Counted from the stretch's first letter, positions 37,785 to 50,139 are shown. The stretch: DNA of 64,000 nucleotides from Salvia splendens (GCF_004379255.2 NC_056034.1:5768501-5832500); one strand, 5' to 3'. The notes: generated from the sequence alone by a model not told the origin. Program-made: numbers and translations.

Positions 37785-39050
37785 ATGTCAAACTTGGCTT
37801 ACAAATGTTTGATGGAAACAAACAAGTTGACTGGGTCAAATTTCACGGATTGGCTCCGTTGTTTGCGCTTGGTGCTAAGACATGACAAGGTTGAGTATGT
37901 CCTCGACAAACCAATCGGTGTCATCCCCGATAAGGAATCTCTTGAGTTTGCTACGTTTGACGTTGAAGCTCATCAGAAACACATTGATAATGCTTCTGAT
38001 GCTCAGTGTGTCATGTTGTCATCTATGAGTTTGGAACTGCAAAGACAACATGAACACATGCTTCCATATGAAATGCTAAAGCACTTGAAGAGTTTGTATG
38101 CTTCACAAGCTCAAACTATGGAGTATGAGATACTTCGCGATCTCTTCAACTGCAAGCTTCATGATGGAAGTAAGGTTTCTGAGCATGTGCTGAAAATGAT
38201 TGGTTTGATTGAGAGGTTAGCATCGATTGGAACGGTGCTCCCCGCAAATGTCTCAACAAATCTAATTTTGCAGTCTCTTCCTAGTAGTTTTGAGAATTTC
38301 ATTGTGAATTTCAACATGAACAACACGAAGGTTGGGCTGCCAGAGCTGCACAATAAGCTTAAGACTTATGAGTCTTCCACTGCTAAGGTAAAATCTGTGC
38401 TCATGGTGAGCTCTTCTGCGAAGTCTTCGAAATGGAAGAATAAGCAGCAACAGAAGAAGAAAGCATCTAAGGATGCTGTTCTAAAGCCTAAGAGTGGAGG
38501 GGCAAATAAGAAGTCGAAATTATCAAAGGATGAGTGTCTTTTCTGTCATGAGAAGGGACACTGGAAGAGAGACTGCCCAAAATTCAAGGCACAAGGTGCA
38601 GAAAGTGGGAGCTCAGGTATGTTTGTCATTGAGATAAATATGTCTATGAATAATTCACAATCTTGGGTATTAGATACAACTTGTGGCTCACACATTTGTA
38701 ACAATGTGCAGGGGCTAAGTGACTGCAAGAAAGTGAGACCTGGGGAAGTTGATTTGCGTGTTGGAAATGGAGCAAGAGTTGCTGCCAAACGCGTGGGAAC
38801 TTATAGATTAGATCTTCCCTCAGGACATAGACTAGATTTACATAATTGTTATTTTGTTTCAGTTGTTTCAAAGAATATTATTTTCATTCCGATGTTAGAC
38901 ATTGAAGGTTTTTCCTTCCATTTTGCAAACAGCAGATGCTTGTTTTCTTTTAATGGATTGTTTTATGGAAATGCCACTTTTGAAAATGATTATATACGCT
39001 TGAATACGAACAAAATATTCTCAATGTGCAAAACAAGAGACCTAAGCTAA
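37785..39050 (+). pseudogene. Copia gag-protease frame (altered protease site)
   Basis: The start was chosen at MSNLAYKCLMETNKL after the leader. Gag residues TGSNFTDWLRCLRLVLRHD are the UBN2-type capsid. The zinc knuckle is CLFCHEKGHWKRDC (CCHC, RNA packaging). The protease site reads LDTTCGSHICN where plant relatives usually have D-S/T-G, so the catalytic motif is probably lost. The frame stops at 39050, before integrase. Gag and knuckle look intact and could still package RNA. Confidence 0.85.
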
Positions 39051-39059
39051 GTAATACGA

Positions 39060-41083
39060 ATAATGCAACTTATATTTGGCATTGCAGACTTTGTCATATT
39101 AATGAGAAAAGAATAGCAAGATTGAGAAAGTTAGACTATCTCACTTCATTTGATTTAGAATCCTATGGAGCTTGTGAATTCTGTCTCAAAGGAAATTGAC
39201 AAGTAAACCATTTTCTGGGAAAGGAGTGCATGCCAAAGATTTGCTAGAGTTGATTCACACAGTTGTGTGTGGACCGTTTCCAACTCAAGCAAGAGGTGGT
39301 TATTCGTACTTCATAACTTTTACTGATGATTTATCAAGGTATGGATATGTGTATCTTATGAAAAATAAATCGGAGGCCTTCGATAAATTTAAAAGAGTTT
39401 AAGTGTGAAGTTGAGAAACAACTTGGAAAAGTATCAAGACTCTTCGATCAGATCGAGGAGGGGAATACTTGAGCCGAGAATTTCTTGATTACTTGAAGTC
39501 ACATGGAATCCAGTCGGACTGAACACCTCCTGGTACACCTCAAATGAATGGAGTATCTGAAAGGAGAAATCGAACATTATTAGATATGGTTCGATCCATG
39601 ATGAGCTTCGCTAGTCTCCCTTTATTCCTATGGGGTCATGCCTTACTAACGGCTATATACATTCTAAATAGGGTTCCTTCTAAGTCAGTCGAGAAAACAC
39701 CATATGAGTTATGGTGTGGCAAGAAAGCAAGTCTTAACTATATTCGGACCTGGGGTTGTCCAGCTTTTGTTAAGAAATGATGACTGATAAATTGGAAACT
39801 AAAGTGAGAAATGTTATTTTGTGGGATATCCTAAAGAAACTAAAGGGTACGATTTATACTGTCCTAAAAATCACAAGGTGATAACATCAAGGAATGTGAC
39901 GTTCCTTGAAGACCGTTATGTCTGCAAGGAATAAGGTCAAAATACAGTAGATCTTGAAGAAATTCAAGAACCACAAGTTAACAATGAGGATGAGGTATTA
40001 TCCACTGGATTGGACAATAACTCAGTGGGAGTTTTGATGATCTATTGGGAGGGGAAATTACTCTTAGAGAGGACCTTAGAGAGACTCTCGAAAGACCACC
40101 TCAAGACAATGAGATGCATCAAACACAAGATGATACAATAGTTGCATCACCTCTACCTCAAGAAGATCATAGTGATATTCCTGAACCTTCTCACATACAG
40201 AATGAACAAGCCTGAACCATCTATGGACTTAAGCAAGCTTCGAGGAGAGACAACATGATCTTCTTACGTAGACAAGTTGCTAAGGCGCTTCTCAATGGAG
40301 AACTCTAAGAAAGGTTTTCTTCCTATGGGACATGGCATTGTATTGTCAAAGAAGGATTGTCCTTCTAATGACAAAGAAAGAGACAAAATGAAAAGGATCC
40401 CGTATGCTTCGGCTATAGGATCTATTATGTATGCCATGATTTCTACTAGGCCAGATGTGGCCTATGCGCTTAGCATGACAGGCAGATTTCAGCAAAATCT
40501 CGGTGAGGAACATTGGAAAACTGTTAAGACTATTCTTAAGTACCTTAGAAGGACTAAAGAATATTTCTTAGTCTATAATGGACAACCAGAGTTATCAGTT
40601 ACTGGGTACACTGATGCTAGTTTCCAAACAGACCATGACGACTATAAGTCTCAGTCTGGATATGGTTTTGTCCTCAATGGTGGAACAGTGAGTTGGAATA
40701 GTTCCAAACAAGGTACAACTGCCGATTCCACCACCGAAGTCGAGTATATTGCTGCATCTGAAGCTGCCAAAGAAGCTGTTGCTTTGTTAGAGTTCCTTAA
40801 AGAACTGGGTGTCATTCCGAGTGCCAATAGTGCAATACATTTGTATTGTGACAACACTGGTGCTGTTGCGCAAGCAAAAGAACCCAGAGCTACGAACAGG
40901 AACAAGCATGTTCCTAGAAGATATCATCTGATCAGAGAAATAATTGAAAGAGGTGACATAAAATTAGAAAGAGTACCCACTGATGATAATTTGGCTGATC
41001 CTTTCACCAAACCGTTATATATAGCAAAACACAACAAGCACTTTGAGAGCTTAGGTGTTAAGCATCTTGGAAGATGGCTTTGA
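39060..41083 (+). pseudogene. Copia pol remnants (integrase pieces, RNase H; RT deleted)
   Basis: Pieces in order: an integrase zinc zone (WHCRLCHINEKRI, shifted), the integrase core start (FITFTDDLSRYGYVYLM, 39300-39360), a later core part ([18 protein letters not shown], 39544-39780), and an integrase tail with GYPKETKGYDLYCPKNHK. At about 40210 only IYGLKQASR of RT is left, and the YVDD active site is absent. From 40277 the RT/RNase H tail is open (RRFSMENSKKGFLPMG, YCDNTGAVAQAKEP, NLADPFTKPL) to a stop at 41083. Several frameshifts and deletions make pol non-functional. Confidence 0.88.
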
Positions 41084-42106
41084 ATCAGTGGGAGTTACAG
41101 TTTGATATGTCTTAGAAACATTTTGTGTTGGGACAATATTACTTGATCACATTATATGAAAATTTAATTTTCTATGGGTTTTGTGCACTTATTGGAATAA
41201 TTGTTTTAAATGTTTGATTTTATTCTAAATATTTGTTCCCTTGAATTATGACTGTCGTTAATGGTGTGAGACATTAATGATATAGTATAATTCTAAAATA
41301 GCCCTAACCAATGATCATCAAGAATGGGATATTGATGATATGTTATAGGTTAGCATGGGGTTTGCATCACATTCTTCGAGAATGTAGTTGTTCTCACAAC
41401 TATGAGATATTAGATACTCGTGATGGACACATGGTATACTTTGGAGAGTATTGGTATACCCTACTATTAAACTGTTTTGTTTAGTGTCTACAGTTTATTA
41501 GTACATGAAGTATGTAATAGTCCTTGGATCTGAGATCATTACACATTTTGTTTGTTGAGTGGTGTGCTTTGACCTTGTACAACGCTTTGCCTCCCCTCGG
41601 AGGATTAAGACACGGACTTGTGTTGGGTACATCATAAGATAAATGGAAATGGTAGTTGAGCCAAGAATGAGATTCATTCCTCGATTAGAATTTCGAGAGA
41701 ACACTCAAATTCTCTATATTACTTGACCATTAAGTCATTGGCCAATGCAAAGATATATTCAATTAAAGTAATTGAATATGATCGAATGGGTCATTTAATA
41801 AAGATGAGATAAAGTGATTGAGCTATTTGGATGACACATGACAAATCTTAGGCTCAATCGGGTGGTTCGTGAATGAAAGGATATTACTATAAACTTTGTG
41901 TAAAGGCTTGTTTACCGAATTCACGTAAACGTCCTTCATATATCGAGCTACGCTGCCAACGCAGTCTAGGAGTTTTGTGCAGACTTCGATTAGATCGTCG
42001 TCGATAATGGGGGCCTAAAGGGTCACACTATAAGTGTATTTTGATCCGCTCAAGGGTACAAAGTTGGAACTGCGTATTATATCTAATGCTAGTCCAAGTG
42101 GGAGAT
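41084..42106 (+). other. Copia 3' untranslated region and polypurine tract
   Basis: About 1 kb of non-coding DNA after RNase H, ending in AAGTGGGAGAT against the 3' LTR. No gene seen. Confidence 0.7.
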
Positions 42107-42550
42107 TGAAAGGATATGGGCTAGATTAGATTAATATGGATTAAATAATTATAGTTGGGCTACAATTATATTTAGTCCATAAGCCCAACAATCATGAAAC
42201 CCTAATGACTCTTTGTCTATATAATGGTCATTTATTCTCCATTGTGGGAGAGGAGAAATATCGTAACATTAGAGAGAAAATACGTAAAGCTTTGTAGAGA
42301 ATTCCTAGCTTTCTCTATAGAGCGATTGTACCGAGGAATTGTTCCTGCATCGGATCAGAATACACGTGGACCTCGATAGTAGTGGATTCAACTTGCAGGA
42401 CACAATCGTAGAAGAAAGCACAACAACAAGTAAGATTTAGTTCCGTTGTGTATTACGTGCTCAACTTGCAATATGATTATGAATCTAGATCTGTTATTCT
42501 TGTCTGCAATTTCCGCTGCGCTCATTAGATGAATACAAGAATTCCTAACA
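42107..42550 (+). repeat. Copia 3' LTR (444 bp, complete)
   Basis: TGAAAGGATATGGGCTAG to GAATTCCTAACA, with TG and CA ends. It is 13 bp longer than the 5' LTR at its outer start and otherwise appears identical. Confidence 0.95.
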
Positions 42551-42844
42551 TCTTTTATAGTCTTCACTTCTTCTACTGTGTCATGAACGATTCATACACA
42601 CAGTAATTGATTTGAACACTTTTTTCCGCCGTCTATTTATCAAAATATAATAAGACTAACATTACTATAAATAATAAATATACTATAAGAATTTTTATAT
42701 ATAACACACTTACCAAATCCAATATGTGTATCCCTTTGAAATTGCTTCCTTATGTGCCCATCATCACCCATGAGATTGACATCCACAAGTGCTGCATTCA
42801 TATCTTGTTCTAATAATAAAATAGAAATTTGGCATTAAAAATGT
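42551..42844. repeat. Right copy of 294-bp direct repeat
   Basis: Begins TCTTTTATAGTCTTCAC immediately after the LTR and ends AAAAATGT, then continues into ACTTAATAAACATG. No mismatch with 35545-35838 was found on reading. Confidence 0.95.
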
Positions 42845-43128
42845 ACTTAATAAACATGATATGAAGCATCTATTAACAATTAATATATAAAAAATAAATA
42901 AGGAAACAACTAGAATACAAATAAAGACAGAAAAATGAAAGTTATTAACTAACATTAACAAGCAATATGATCAATTAAGAGCAATTATTATATTCAATAA
43001 TATAATGTCGAACTAACTTGGGAGAATTTATTTAGAATTTATTGATCAAATATAAATTTATGAACAATTTAAATTCTTACCTTGGGAAGCAGTTTGCCTA
43101 TGCATAGAATGACTAGTACAGTTGTAAA
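42845..43128. other. Continuation of the CACTA-like or host DNA
   Basis: AT-rich sequence continuing from the 294-bp repeat. No coding exon or transposon end was recognised. Confidence 0.4.
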
Positions 43129-43133
43129 ATAGA

Positions 43134-44263
43134 TGTTGGAATCGTGCTTGGTCAAACGACTTTGACTAATAATAAATGTTACAAGACATTTAATTTTGTG
43201 AAATTAAATGCAATAGCCACGATCTACGTTCCGAGTAGATGACCGTAGTATATTCATTTTCTCAAACCCGATTCCCGGTGAGTGAGAAATAATATATTAA
43301 AGTTGGTCACAATAAAGCTAAAAATGAACTATGGGTAAAAACAAAAGGATTAATTAACTAATTATTAATTATCCCACATCGGGGATGATAAACTTCTATG
43401 ATGAAGTATTTAATAAGATGAATTATTATGTGTAATAATTATCGTGGAACAAGACGGGTGACAGAGCCCACACGCGTGCACCCCGCCGCCCGCCTGCGAG
43501 CCGCGCACCGTGACCCGTGCGCCGGGTGCCTTGTGCCTTGGGCTGTTCTTTGGAGCTGGTCGTTGAGCGTGGTTCAAGCCCCGCTTGTTCTTTTTAGACC
43601 ACCCCAAACTCCACGCTATCCCCGACGGGTCCTGGTCCACGTCATGTTTCCGCTGGACCCCGACGCATAACGGGAGACAAAAGGTCCCCGCTGGACCCCG
43701 ACGCATAACTAGAGACTTTTGGTCCCCGATGGACCCCGACGGTCCATGGTGTATCCCGTCGTGTAGCATGTCCAGGTGCGTCGTGTCTCTTCAGCTCCCA
43801 ATGGCTAGTGCACCAGTCAATAACCCCCGGCGGTTACAGTCAAGTCATCATGGCACACATAATGACTGTTGACTCCATCAATGCCCCTACGGGTGGACTT
43901 GGCCTATAAATAGGCATGCATCCGTTGCATTCACTACAGAACATATACAAGCATTCTTGCATACACGCTCTCTCCCTCTCTGCATAATCTTCCCGTCGAA
44001 GCTCTGCCCCCGCCTTACTCCCGTTCGCCGGAGCTCTGTTGCTAGCGGTGTTGCTACTTCAGAGACGAAGCTATTTTATCTTTGGGGACGACATGCCAAA
44101 CCGTGAGCACTACCGGGGCGTATCTCGTCTTGCAGAAAGAGGACTCCTCAACTCAGCTTACCACTTTCCACAAGTTTTCCGTGTAATTTTTTCAGTTATT
44201 TCTATATAAATTTTCCTAATTTTTCCGTGTAATTTTCGCCTAACAATCTCTCATTTTCTAACA
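43134..44263 (+). mobile_element. Solo LTR of the 18-26 kb Copia family
   Basis: Starts TGTTGGAATCG, ends TTTTCTAACA, and is flanked by ATAGA on both sides (43129-43133 and 44264-44268). Shared blocks with the LTR at 18395-19503 (reverse complement) include ACATTTAATTTTGTGAAATT, the CCCGATTCCCGGTGAGTGAG-type block, the TATA box CCTATAAATAGG at about 43903-43914, and CCGGGGCGTATCTCGTCTTG. No internal region is attached, so LTR-LTR recombination is inferred. Confidence 0.92.
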
Positions 44264-44268
44264 ATAGA

Positions 44269-45265
44269 AGGATTTAGGATTAAAGAATTTATAGGTGGGT
44301 CAGATTATATATTTTAAATTATGAACCCAATAGAAACATGTCACACAACTCAATTTGGACTCATTTTTCATTCGGTCGTCTTCTTCGGTGAGCAATTTGC
44401 AGATGTAATTATATTATATCTGCAACTGCGAATTCACAAATACATGTGCACGAAATTCATATAAAGCAATCAAAATTCACAGGAAAATTTGTATATATAA
44501 TGCTTTAGTAAAATCAGAAGCAACATTGGAGAGAGAACCGTGAGAGGAAGGTTCAGGATGGTGCAAGCCGGTGAGAGAGGCGGCGGAGATTGATTAGAAT
44601 TTCTGTATAATGAAGAATTGTGTGCTATTTGACTTAACGTATTGTGGGATTTTGACCTAATTTAATGTCTAAGCGTTTATTTCAAGAAATAATTACTATT
44701 GGGCTTTGTTTCGTAGGTTTCACGAAATTGCCCTAAAGACAAAATTATTATTTCTCCTTTTAATTCTGGTTTTAATTAAATATTTTAGTTTATTATGTCA
44801 TTATGTTATATTTAATTTTTATTTACTCGATGGCTTTATGATATAGTTTGAAGAAATGTTATATATTTAATGATTTAAATATTGCTATATATACTAAACA
44901 ATAATTAATGTAATTTAATTTACATTAATATAGATAATTAAGCTGGAGTAAGACTTTTACATTTAGCAAAAAATTTATAATATAAATTGGACACTATGAA
45001 TTAAGATAATATATGTACAAAATTACCTTACTAGTTTTATTCAAGAATATTCAATAATGAGAAAAGAAAAATGTTGTATATTGAATGGGACAGAGGAGGG
45101 AGTATTTTTCAACTATTTGTTTAAATAATTATCAACATCTGGCTCCAAATTTGATATTTGATTTATACGTATTTATATATTTCTTCATTAACCAAATTTG
45201 ATAGTAGTACAAAATCCACTATCTGCTACTCTTTAATCCATCAATCAAATAGTATTGGTATTGCA
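44269..45265. other. Upstream region of the COL-like pseudogene
   Basis: AT-rich, with no coding exon seen. An orphan Stowaway-type right end (GGGACAGAGGAGGGAGTA) lies at 45087-45104. Confidence 0.5.
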
Positions 45266-45889
45266 ATGGTTTGGTGTGATTTCTGCGGCTCGAGGCAGGC
45301 GATTCTGTACTGCCGCGCAGACAGCGCGAAGCTCTGCCTGTGGTGTGACCAGCAGGTGCACTCCGCGAACGCCCTCTCGAAAAAGCATCTCCGCTACCGC
45401 TCCCAGATCTGTGACAACTGCGCCGCCGAGCCTGCGTCCTTCCGCTGCTCGACCGACGGACTCGTCCTCTGCCAGGACTGCGACTGGGACGCGCACGATC
45501 GCTGCCCCGTCGACAGTTTCTCGGGCTGTCCGTCGGCGTTGGAGTTGGCGGCGAGCTGGGGCTTGGAAATCGAGAAGCCCTACGAGTGGGGAGGTTTGCT
45601 GGACGATCTCATGGTTCCCAACGCCCGTTCGATGATTTATTCCGACTGCGGGGCGAATTGGTGAGCAATAAGAAGAAGAATTCGAGCTGCGGGAAGCAGA
45701 AGCAGGTCATTCTGAAGCAGCTTATCGAATTGTTAGCTGATGGTGGTGGAGACGGGGAGGAGGATGTAAGGCCGGGGACGCCGAGGCGCGGACAGTATGA
45801 GCTACTGGAATTGGCGCAGGACAGAGGAGGGTTTACGTCGTTGCTAATGATGCCTGACAAATTTGTAATCTAAACATGAACATGTTAAA

Positions 45890-48296
45890 CATGCTGAAAG
45901 AAAAGAGAATCTGATCTTGTTCATTGATTTTGAATTGAATGAATTTACAATGCGGAAATCACCTTATATACTTGGTGATGATGAAAGCAAAAAATATCTA
46001 GCTAACTAACTAACAACCAAGATAACTAACTAACGAACTAATGCCAGCTAGGATAACTAACTAACACAAGCTAAAACGGCTATGATAAGCTGAGCTCAGT
46101 CCTTCACTCGAACCATCACCTTTTCACTTCATGGTCAGCTCCTCGGGCATGCACTTGATCATGTTGTCACTTGCTCCTTGATGATGCTGTCACTTGCTCC
46201 TTGATCATGCACTTGATCATGTTGATATATCATGTTGATATATTTGAGAGTCCCCCTCAAGATGGACTATACACTGATGTAAAATCCATCTTGGCTAGCA
46301 AATTATGAAATGGAGTTGCAGCCAAAGGCTTTGTAAATATATCAGCAAGTTGGAGATGATTATGGACATGTATAGGTTTAATGACACCTTCAAGTAGCCT
46401 TTCCCTAACAGTGTGGCAGTCAATTTCAATATGTTTAGTACGCTCATGGAACACGGGGTTTGAGCTAATGTATATTGCCGCCTGCTTATCACAATAGAGA
46501 GGCACATGTTGCTTTACTTGAACACCAAAGTCTTTTAGCAATGCCAAAATCCAAACTACTTCACAGCATGCTAAAGCCATAGACCTATATTCTGCTTCAG
46601 CTGAGGATCTAGAAACCGTGTGGTGTTTCTTTGATCTCCAGGAAATCAAAGAGCTTCCCAAAAATAAGCAGAAACCAGATATGCTTCTTCTTGTGTCTGG
46701 ACATGCAGCCCAGTCTCCATCAGAGAAGATGCTCAAAGAGAGATCTACTTTAGCTGAGTAGAAAAGAACATGGCCTAGGGTGCGTTTCAGATATTTAAGA
46801 ACTCTTTCAGCTGCTAGCATGTGTCCCGAGCAAGGTTTAGACAAGAACTGACTAAGTTTATTCACTGCAAAGGTGATATCAAGCCTGGTTAAGCAGAGAT
46901 ACACCAAACGGCCAATTAATCTTCTATAAGCAGTAGGATCAGAAAGAGGCTCTCCTTCATCTTGTTGCAGTGTTTTGGATGAGTCCATGGGAACAGCAGA
47001 GGGCTTGCAGCCAAGGAGCCCTGCATCAGAGACCAGATCCAGTGCATACTTATGTTGAGAAATGAAAATGCCACTTTGATTTCTAGCAATTTCAATTCCA
47101 AGGAAGTATTTAGGTGTGCCTAGATCTATATATTTGAATTGGCCTGTGAGAAACTCTTTGAAGTCTGTTATTTGTGCATCATCACTGGAGGCAACAAGTA
47201 TATCATTCACATAAATGACAACACCAAAGAATGAACCATCATTGGAGTGTCTGTAGAAATAAGAATGGTCTGATGCAGATTGAGACAAGCCAAAGCCAGA
47301 CAGAACTTGTGAAAATTTCAAATACCATTGTCTAGAGGCTTGTTTGAGGCCATAAAGAGACTTTTTGAGCTTGCAAACAAGTGTTCCAGATTTGGTGGAG
47401 CTTCAGAGACAATCAAACCAGGTGGCAGTGTCATGTATATCTCTTCATCAAGTTCACCATACAAGAAAGCATTGTTAATATCAAGATGAGCAAGCTTCCA
47501 CCCGTGTATAGCAGCTAGAGCAAGAACCATTTTCACAGTAGTAAGCTTAGCAACAGGAGAAAATGTATCATGGAAATCCCCTCCAGCTTGTTGTGTGAAG
47601 CCTTTAGCAACCAAACGAGCTTTATATCTTTCTACTATAGCATCAGCCTTGAACTTGATCTTATATACCCATTTGCAAGATATAGGAATCTTGCCTGGAG
47701 GCAACACAGTGATCAACCAAGTGTCTGTCCTTATTAGAGCCTGTAACTCTTCTTGCATAGCCAAGACCCACTCAGGATGTTGTGAGGCTTGTTTATAGGA
47801 TTTAGGCTCAGTGAGGATTGAAAGAAGGATGATAAATTTGAGGTAGGGCTGAAATAGCTTGGCAAGAGAAAAATATGAAGAAATGGGATATTTGGAATCA
47901 GAGACTACTGAGTTACATATGTAGTCAGTGAGGTGTGTTGGTGTTTTGATTACCCTCCCAGAGGCCGAATGATTAGGAACTGTATTAGATTAGGAAGCAT
48001 TTTGCTGAGGCAGAAGAGGAAGAGAAAGATCTGTATGAGAAGCATTTTTCTGAGTCAGAAGAGGAAGGGAAGGATCTGTATTTGTGTGAGGCTGAGCAGT
48101 TTCTAGAGCAGGAAAGGGAATGTCTGGAAATGATGCAGGTTTTTGATGTGAGAGAGGAAACTCAGTTTCATGGAATATAACATTTCTGCTAATGAAAATG
48201 TTATTATTCTCTAAATCCATGACTTTATATCCCTTGTACCCATAGGGATACCCAATGAATATGCACTTTATAGCCCTTGGTGAAAATTTGCTCTCT
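45890..48296 (-). mobile_element. 5'-truncated Copia fragment inside the COL-like gene
   Basis: Minus-strand pol from the integrase tail (FSPRAIKCIFIGYPYGYKGYK, shown in part, near 48220-48290) through RT to RNase H (SRSSAEAEYRSMALACCE, LADIFTKPLA), ending at 46257. RT has IYVNDILVAS, with Asn replacing the first catalytic Asp of YVDD. A frameshift falls near 47320-47400. CTTGAGGGGGACTCTC after the stop is the polypurine tract, and about 350 bp of LTR-like sequence follow down to roughly 45890. Gag, protease, most of integrase and a 5' LTR are absent. Both outer borders are approximate. Confidence 0.85.
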
Positions 48297-48985
48297 CATA
48301 TTCTTTACAAATGTTTTATCTGAATAAACGAATCTGAAAAGCTAAGCCTATTTTGCAATGAGTTACTCCCTTGCAATTTAAGAGTTTCGGATTTAAAGTT
48401 TCAAATTTAGGTAGATCAATGAAATGTTATTGCAGGACTCAGTTCTCGAAATGTATCAAAAATGTTTGAGGATTTTGTGATATATGTTACTCCACTTGTC
48501 ATTGTTCACATAATGTTAAACTGGAAGTTAATTCTAGTGAATTGTTTTTAGTCTGCAATGTTTGGGCAGAAACTGAGCTCGTAGGCAAGACATATGCACA
48601 ACATGCTGAGTTGCAAATCCCCTTTTGATGCTGAGTTTGTACTACTTTCTCTCCTAGCTGCTTTCTGATGAGCGCATGCATGCTGCCTTTTTTACTTTTG
48701 CTTCTTTACCGTCTCCAGTTAAATATGTATCTGATTCTGATAACCAACTTTCAGACTTATGATGATAAGTTACATATTAGGCATGCTGATAAGACCTTGT
48801 TTTTGTACAAAATCTACTAAGTTCCAACAATGCAAAATTGGAGGGTGGGGAGTGTTTTTCAAAATGAAACACCATTAGTGCTAATTATCAAATGCTTTCT
48901 TTGCTATCCTGTTCTTCCTTTGCTGCACATGTCTGTATCGATTATCTCCTCTGCGCTGATAAATATGCTGCATTCGCTTCTGCAG
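48297..48985. other. Intron-like remainder of the COL-like gene
   Basis: No coding frame of known family. A pyrimidine-rich stretch and TTCTGCAG precede exon 2 at 48986. The sequence between 48300 and 48830 may be original intron or further insertion debris. Confidence 0.4.
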
Positions 48986-50139
48986 ATATGGGACTTCAAT
49001 CTGGGACAATTGAGGGGCCGTGAGGAGTCTAGCCCCGTTGAACTAGAATTTGGACGAAGTGACATGTACACTATGAAAAGTTATGGGGAACTACTGAAAG
49101 AAGCATCCTTGGCAAAGAGAAGAGTGGTGGTCGTCTCTGGAGTGAACTGTTCTGTTGCCAAGGACACGTAAGCATTTTTACTTCAGAACCCTTTCATCTA
49201 ACTTTGATGTCCATTAGTGATTCATAATTGATCCTAATAAGTAGACATTGTCCTGTCCGTTCATTTTAGTCCAGATTTCTAGCTGGTGGTGGCTATTGGC
49301 AATTGGCATCTTAGATTAGGACATATGGGTTCGAGTTTGAGAATTAAAGACTCTTCATAGTTCATCTGATTTCATCAATACTGTACTAAAAAGATATACC
49401 ATGGTCTGTTTTCTAAGATTAATCATTACATTATTGGCCTGTTGTTTATCCACATTGTAGGGTCATCTGGCTATGAGTTTTATATTAGGACATCTGCAAC
49501 GAGCGCATGTAAGAACTTCACAAAATCTGGATGAGACTGCCAAATCGTAGTTTCTCAGAATCTTGGACTTTGATATGCTTGCTAGTGGCCAAAAAATGTT
49601 CATATTTGTCAATTATTGTGAATAGCAGAAATAATATTGTCCTACAGTCCTGTATTCTCTCTACTAAAAGTTTTTTATGTTTGATTTTGGTGTCATTTAT
49701 AATGCAGAGTGCTGTCAATAACCACACTCCAAGTCAGGGGCCTGCAACATCAGAGAGCAATAATGTACCTGTCTCAAGGCCACCATGTTCAGCTTTAACC
49801 AAACCCGAAACCTTAGGTGGTTTGAAAGATGTGCAGTTCACGAGTCAGTCTATTCTGTTGGCAAGCGAAAGTGTGGCAGCTATGTCAAAGAGTGACATCG
49901 AGGCAACGCTATGCAACGATACAAGGAAAAGAAGAAAACAGGGAGGTTAACACTACTTCCTCTCATTCTCTTTCACCACAAAGAAAATATTAAATCCCTG
50001 GCCATTTTGTTCTGATATTTTGATGACATTCATGTGTAGATACGACAAACATATAAGATATGAGTCCAGAAAAGCAAGAGCAGATACTAGGAAACGAGTG
50101 AAGGGCCGATTCGTCAAAGCTCATGAAGCTCCAGCGTGA

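Larger units (their letters stand above)
35839..42550 (+). mobile_element. Copia LTR retrotransposon, recent deletion derivative
   Basis: The LTRs at 35839-36269 and 42107-42550 look identical over their shared 431 bp. PBS TGGTATCAGAGC (initiator-Met tRNA) sits at 36271-36282 and the PPT (AAGTGGGAGAT) just before 42107. The interior encodes gag, protease, parts of integrase, and RNase H on the plus strand, while the RT core is largely deleted. The 5' LTR lacks its first 13 bp. Instead of a 5-bp duplication, 294 bp are repeated on both sides. Confidence 0.95.
45266..50139 (+). pseudogene. CONSTANS-like B-box/CCT gene (COL14/15-like), disrupted
   Basis: Exon 1 starts MVWCDFCGSRQAILYCRADSA, with two B-boxes (second: CDNCAAEPASFRC...CQDCDWDAHDRC), then GCPSALELAASWGLE. 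Near 45650 one G appears to be missing: the frame ends SDCGANW, while the next frame continues GELVSNKKKNSSCGKQKQVI and FTSLLMMP. A Copia fragment follows. Exon 2 (48986-49167) encodes IWDFNLGQLRG to NCSVAKD. Exon 3 (49710-49945) encodes SQGPATSESNN but shifts near 49905, leaving MQRYKEKKKTG in another frame. Exon 4 (50040-50139) completes the CCT domain: [20 protein letters not shown] and [16 protein letters not shown] proteins are nuclear regulators of light and flowering responses. The CCT has Gly where Arg is usual (KTRRY). I infer a dead gene; sequence errors at the two indels are the alternative. Confidence 0.88.

Noticed and set aside
35545..42844. Reading the 294-bp repeats as part of the Copia LTRs
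   Set aside because: The LTR borders are fixed by the PBS, PPT and TG/CA ends. The 294 bp lie outside them and continue host sequence on each side.
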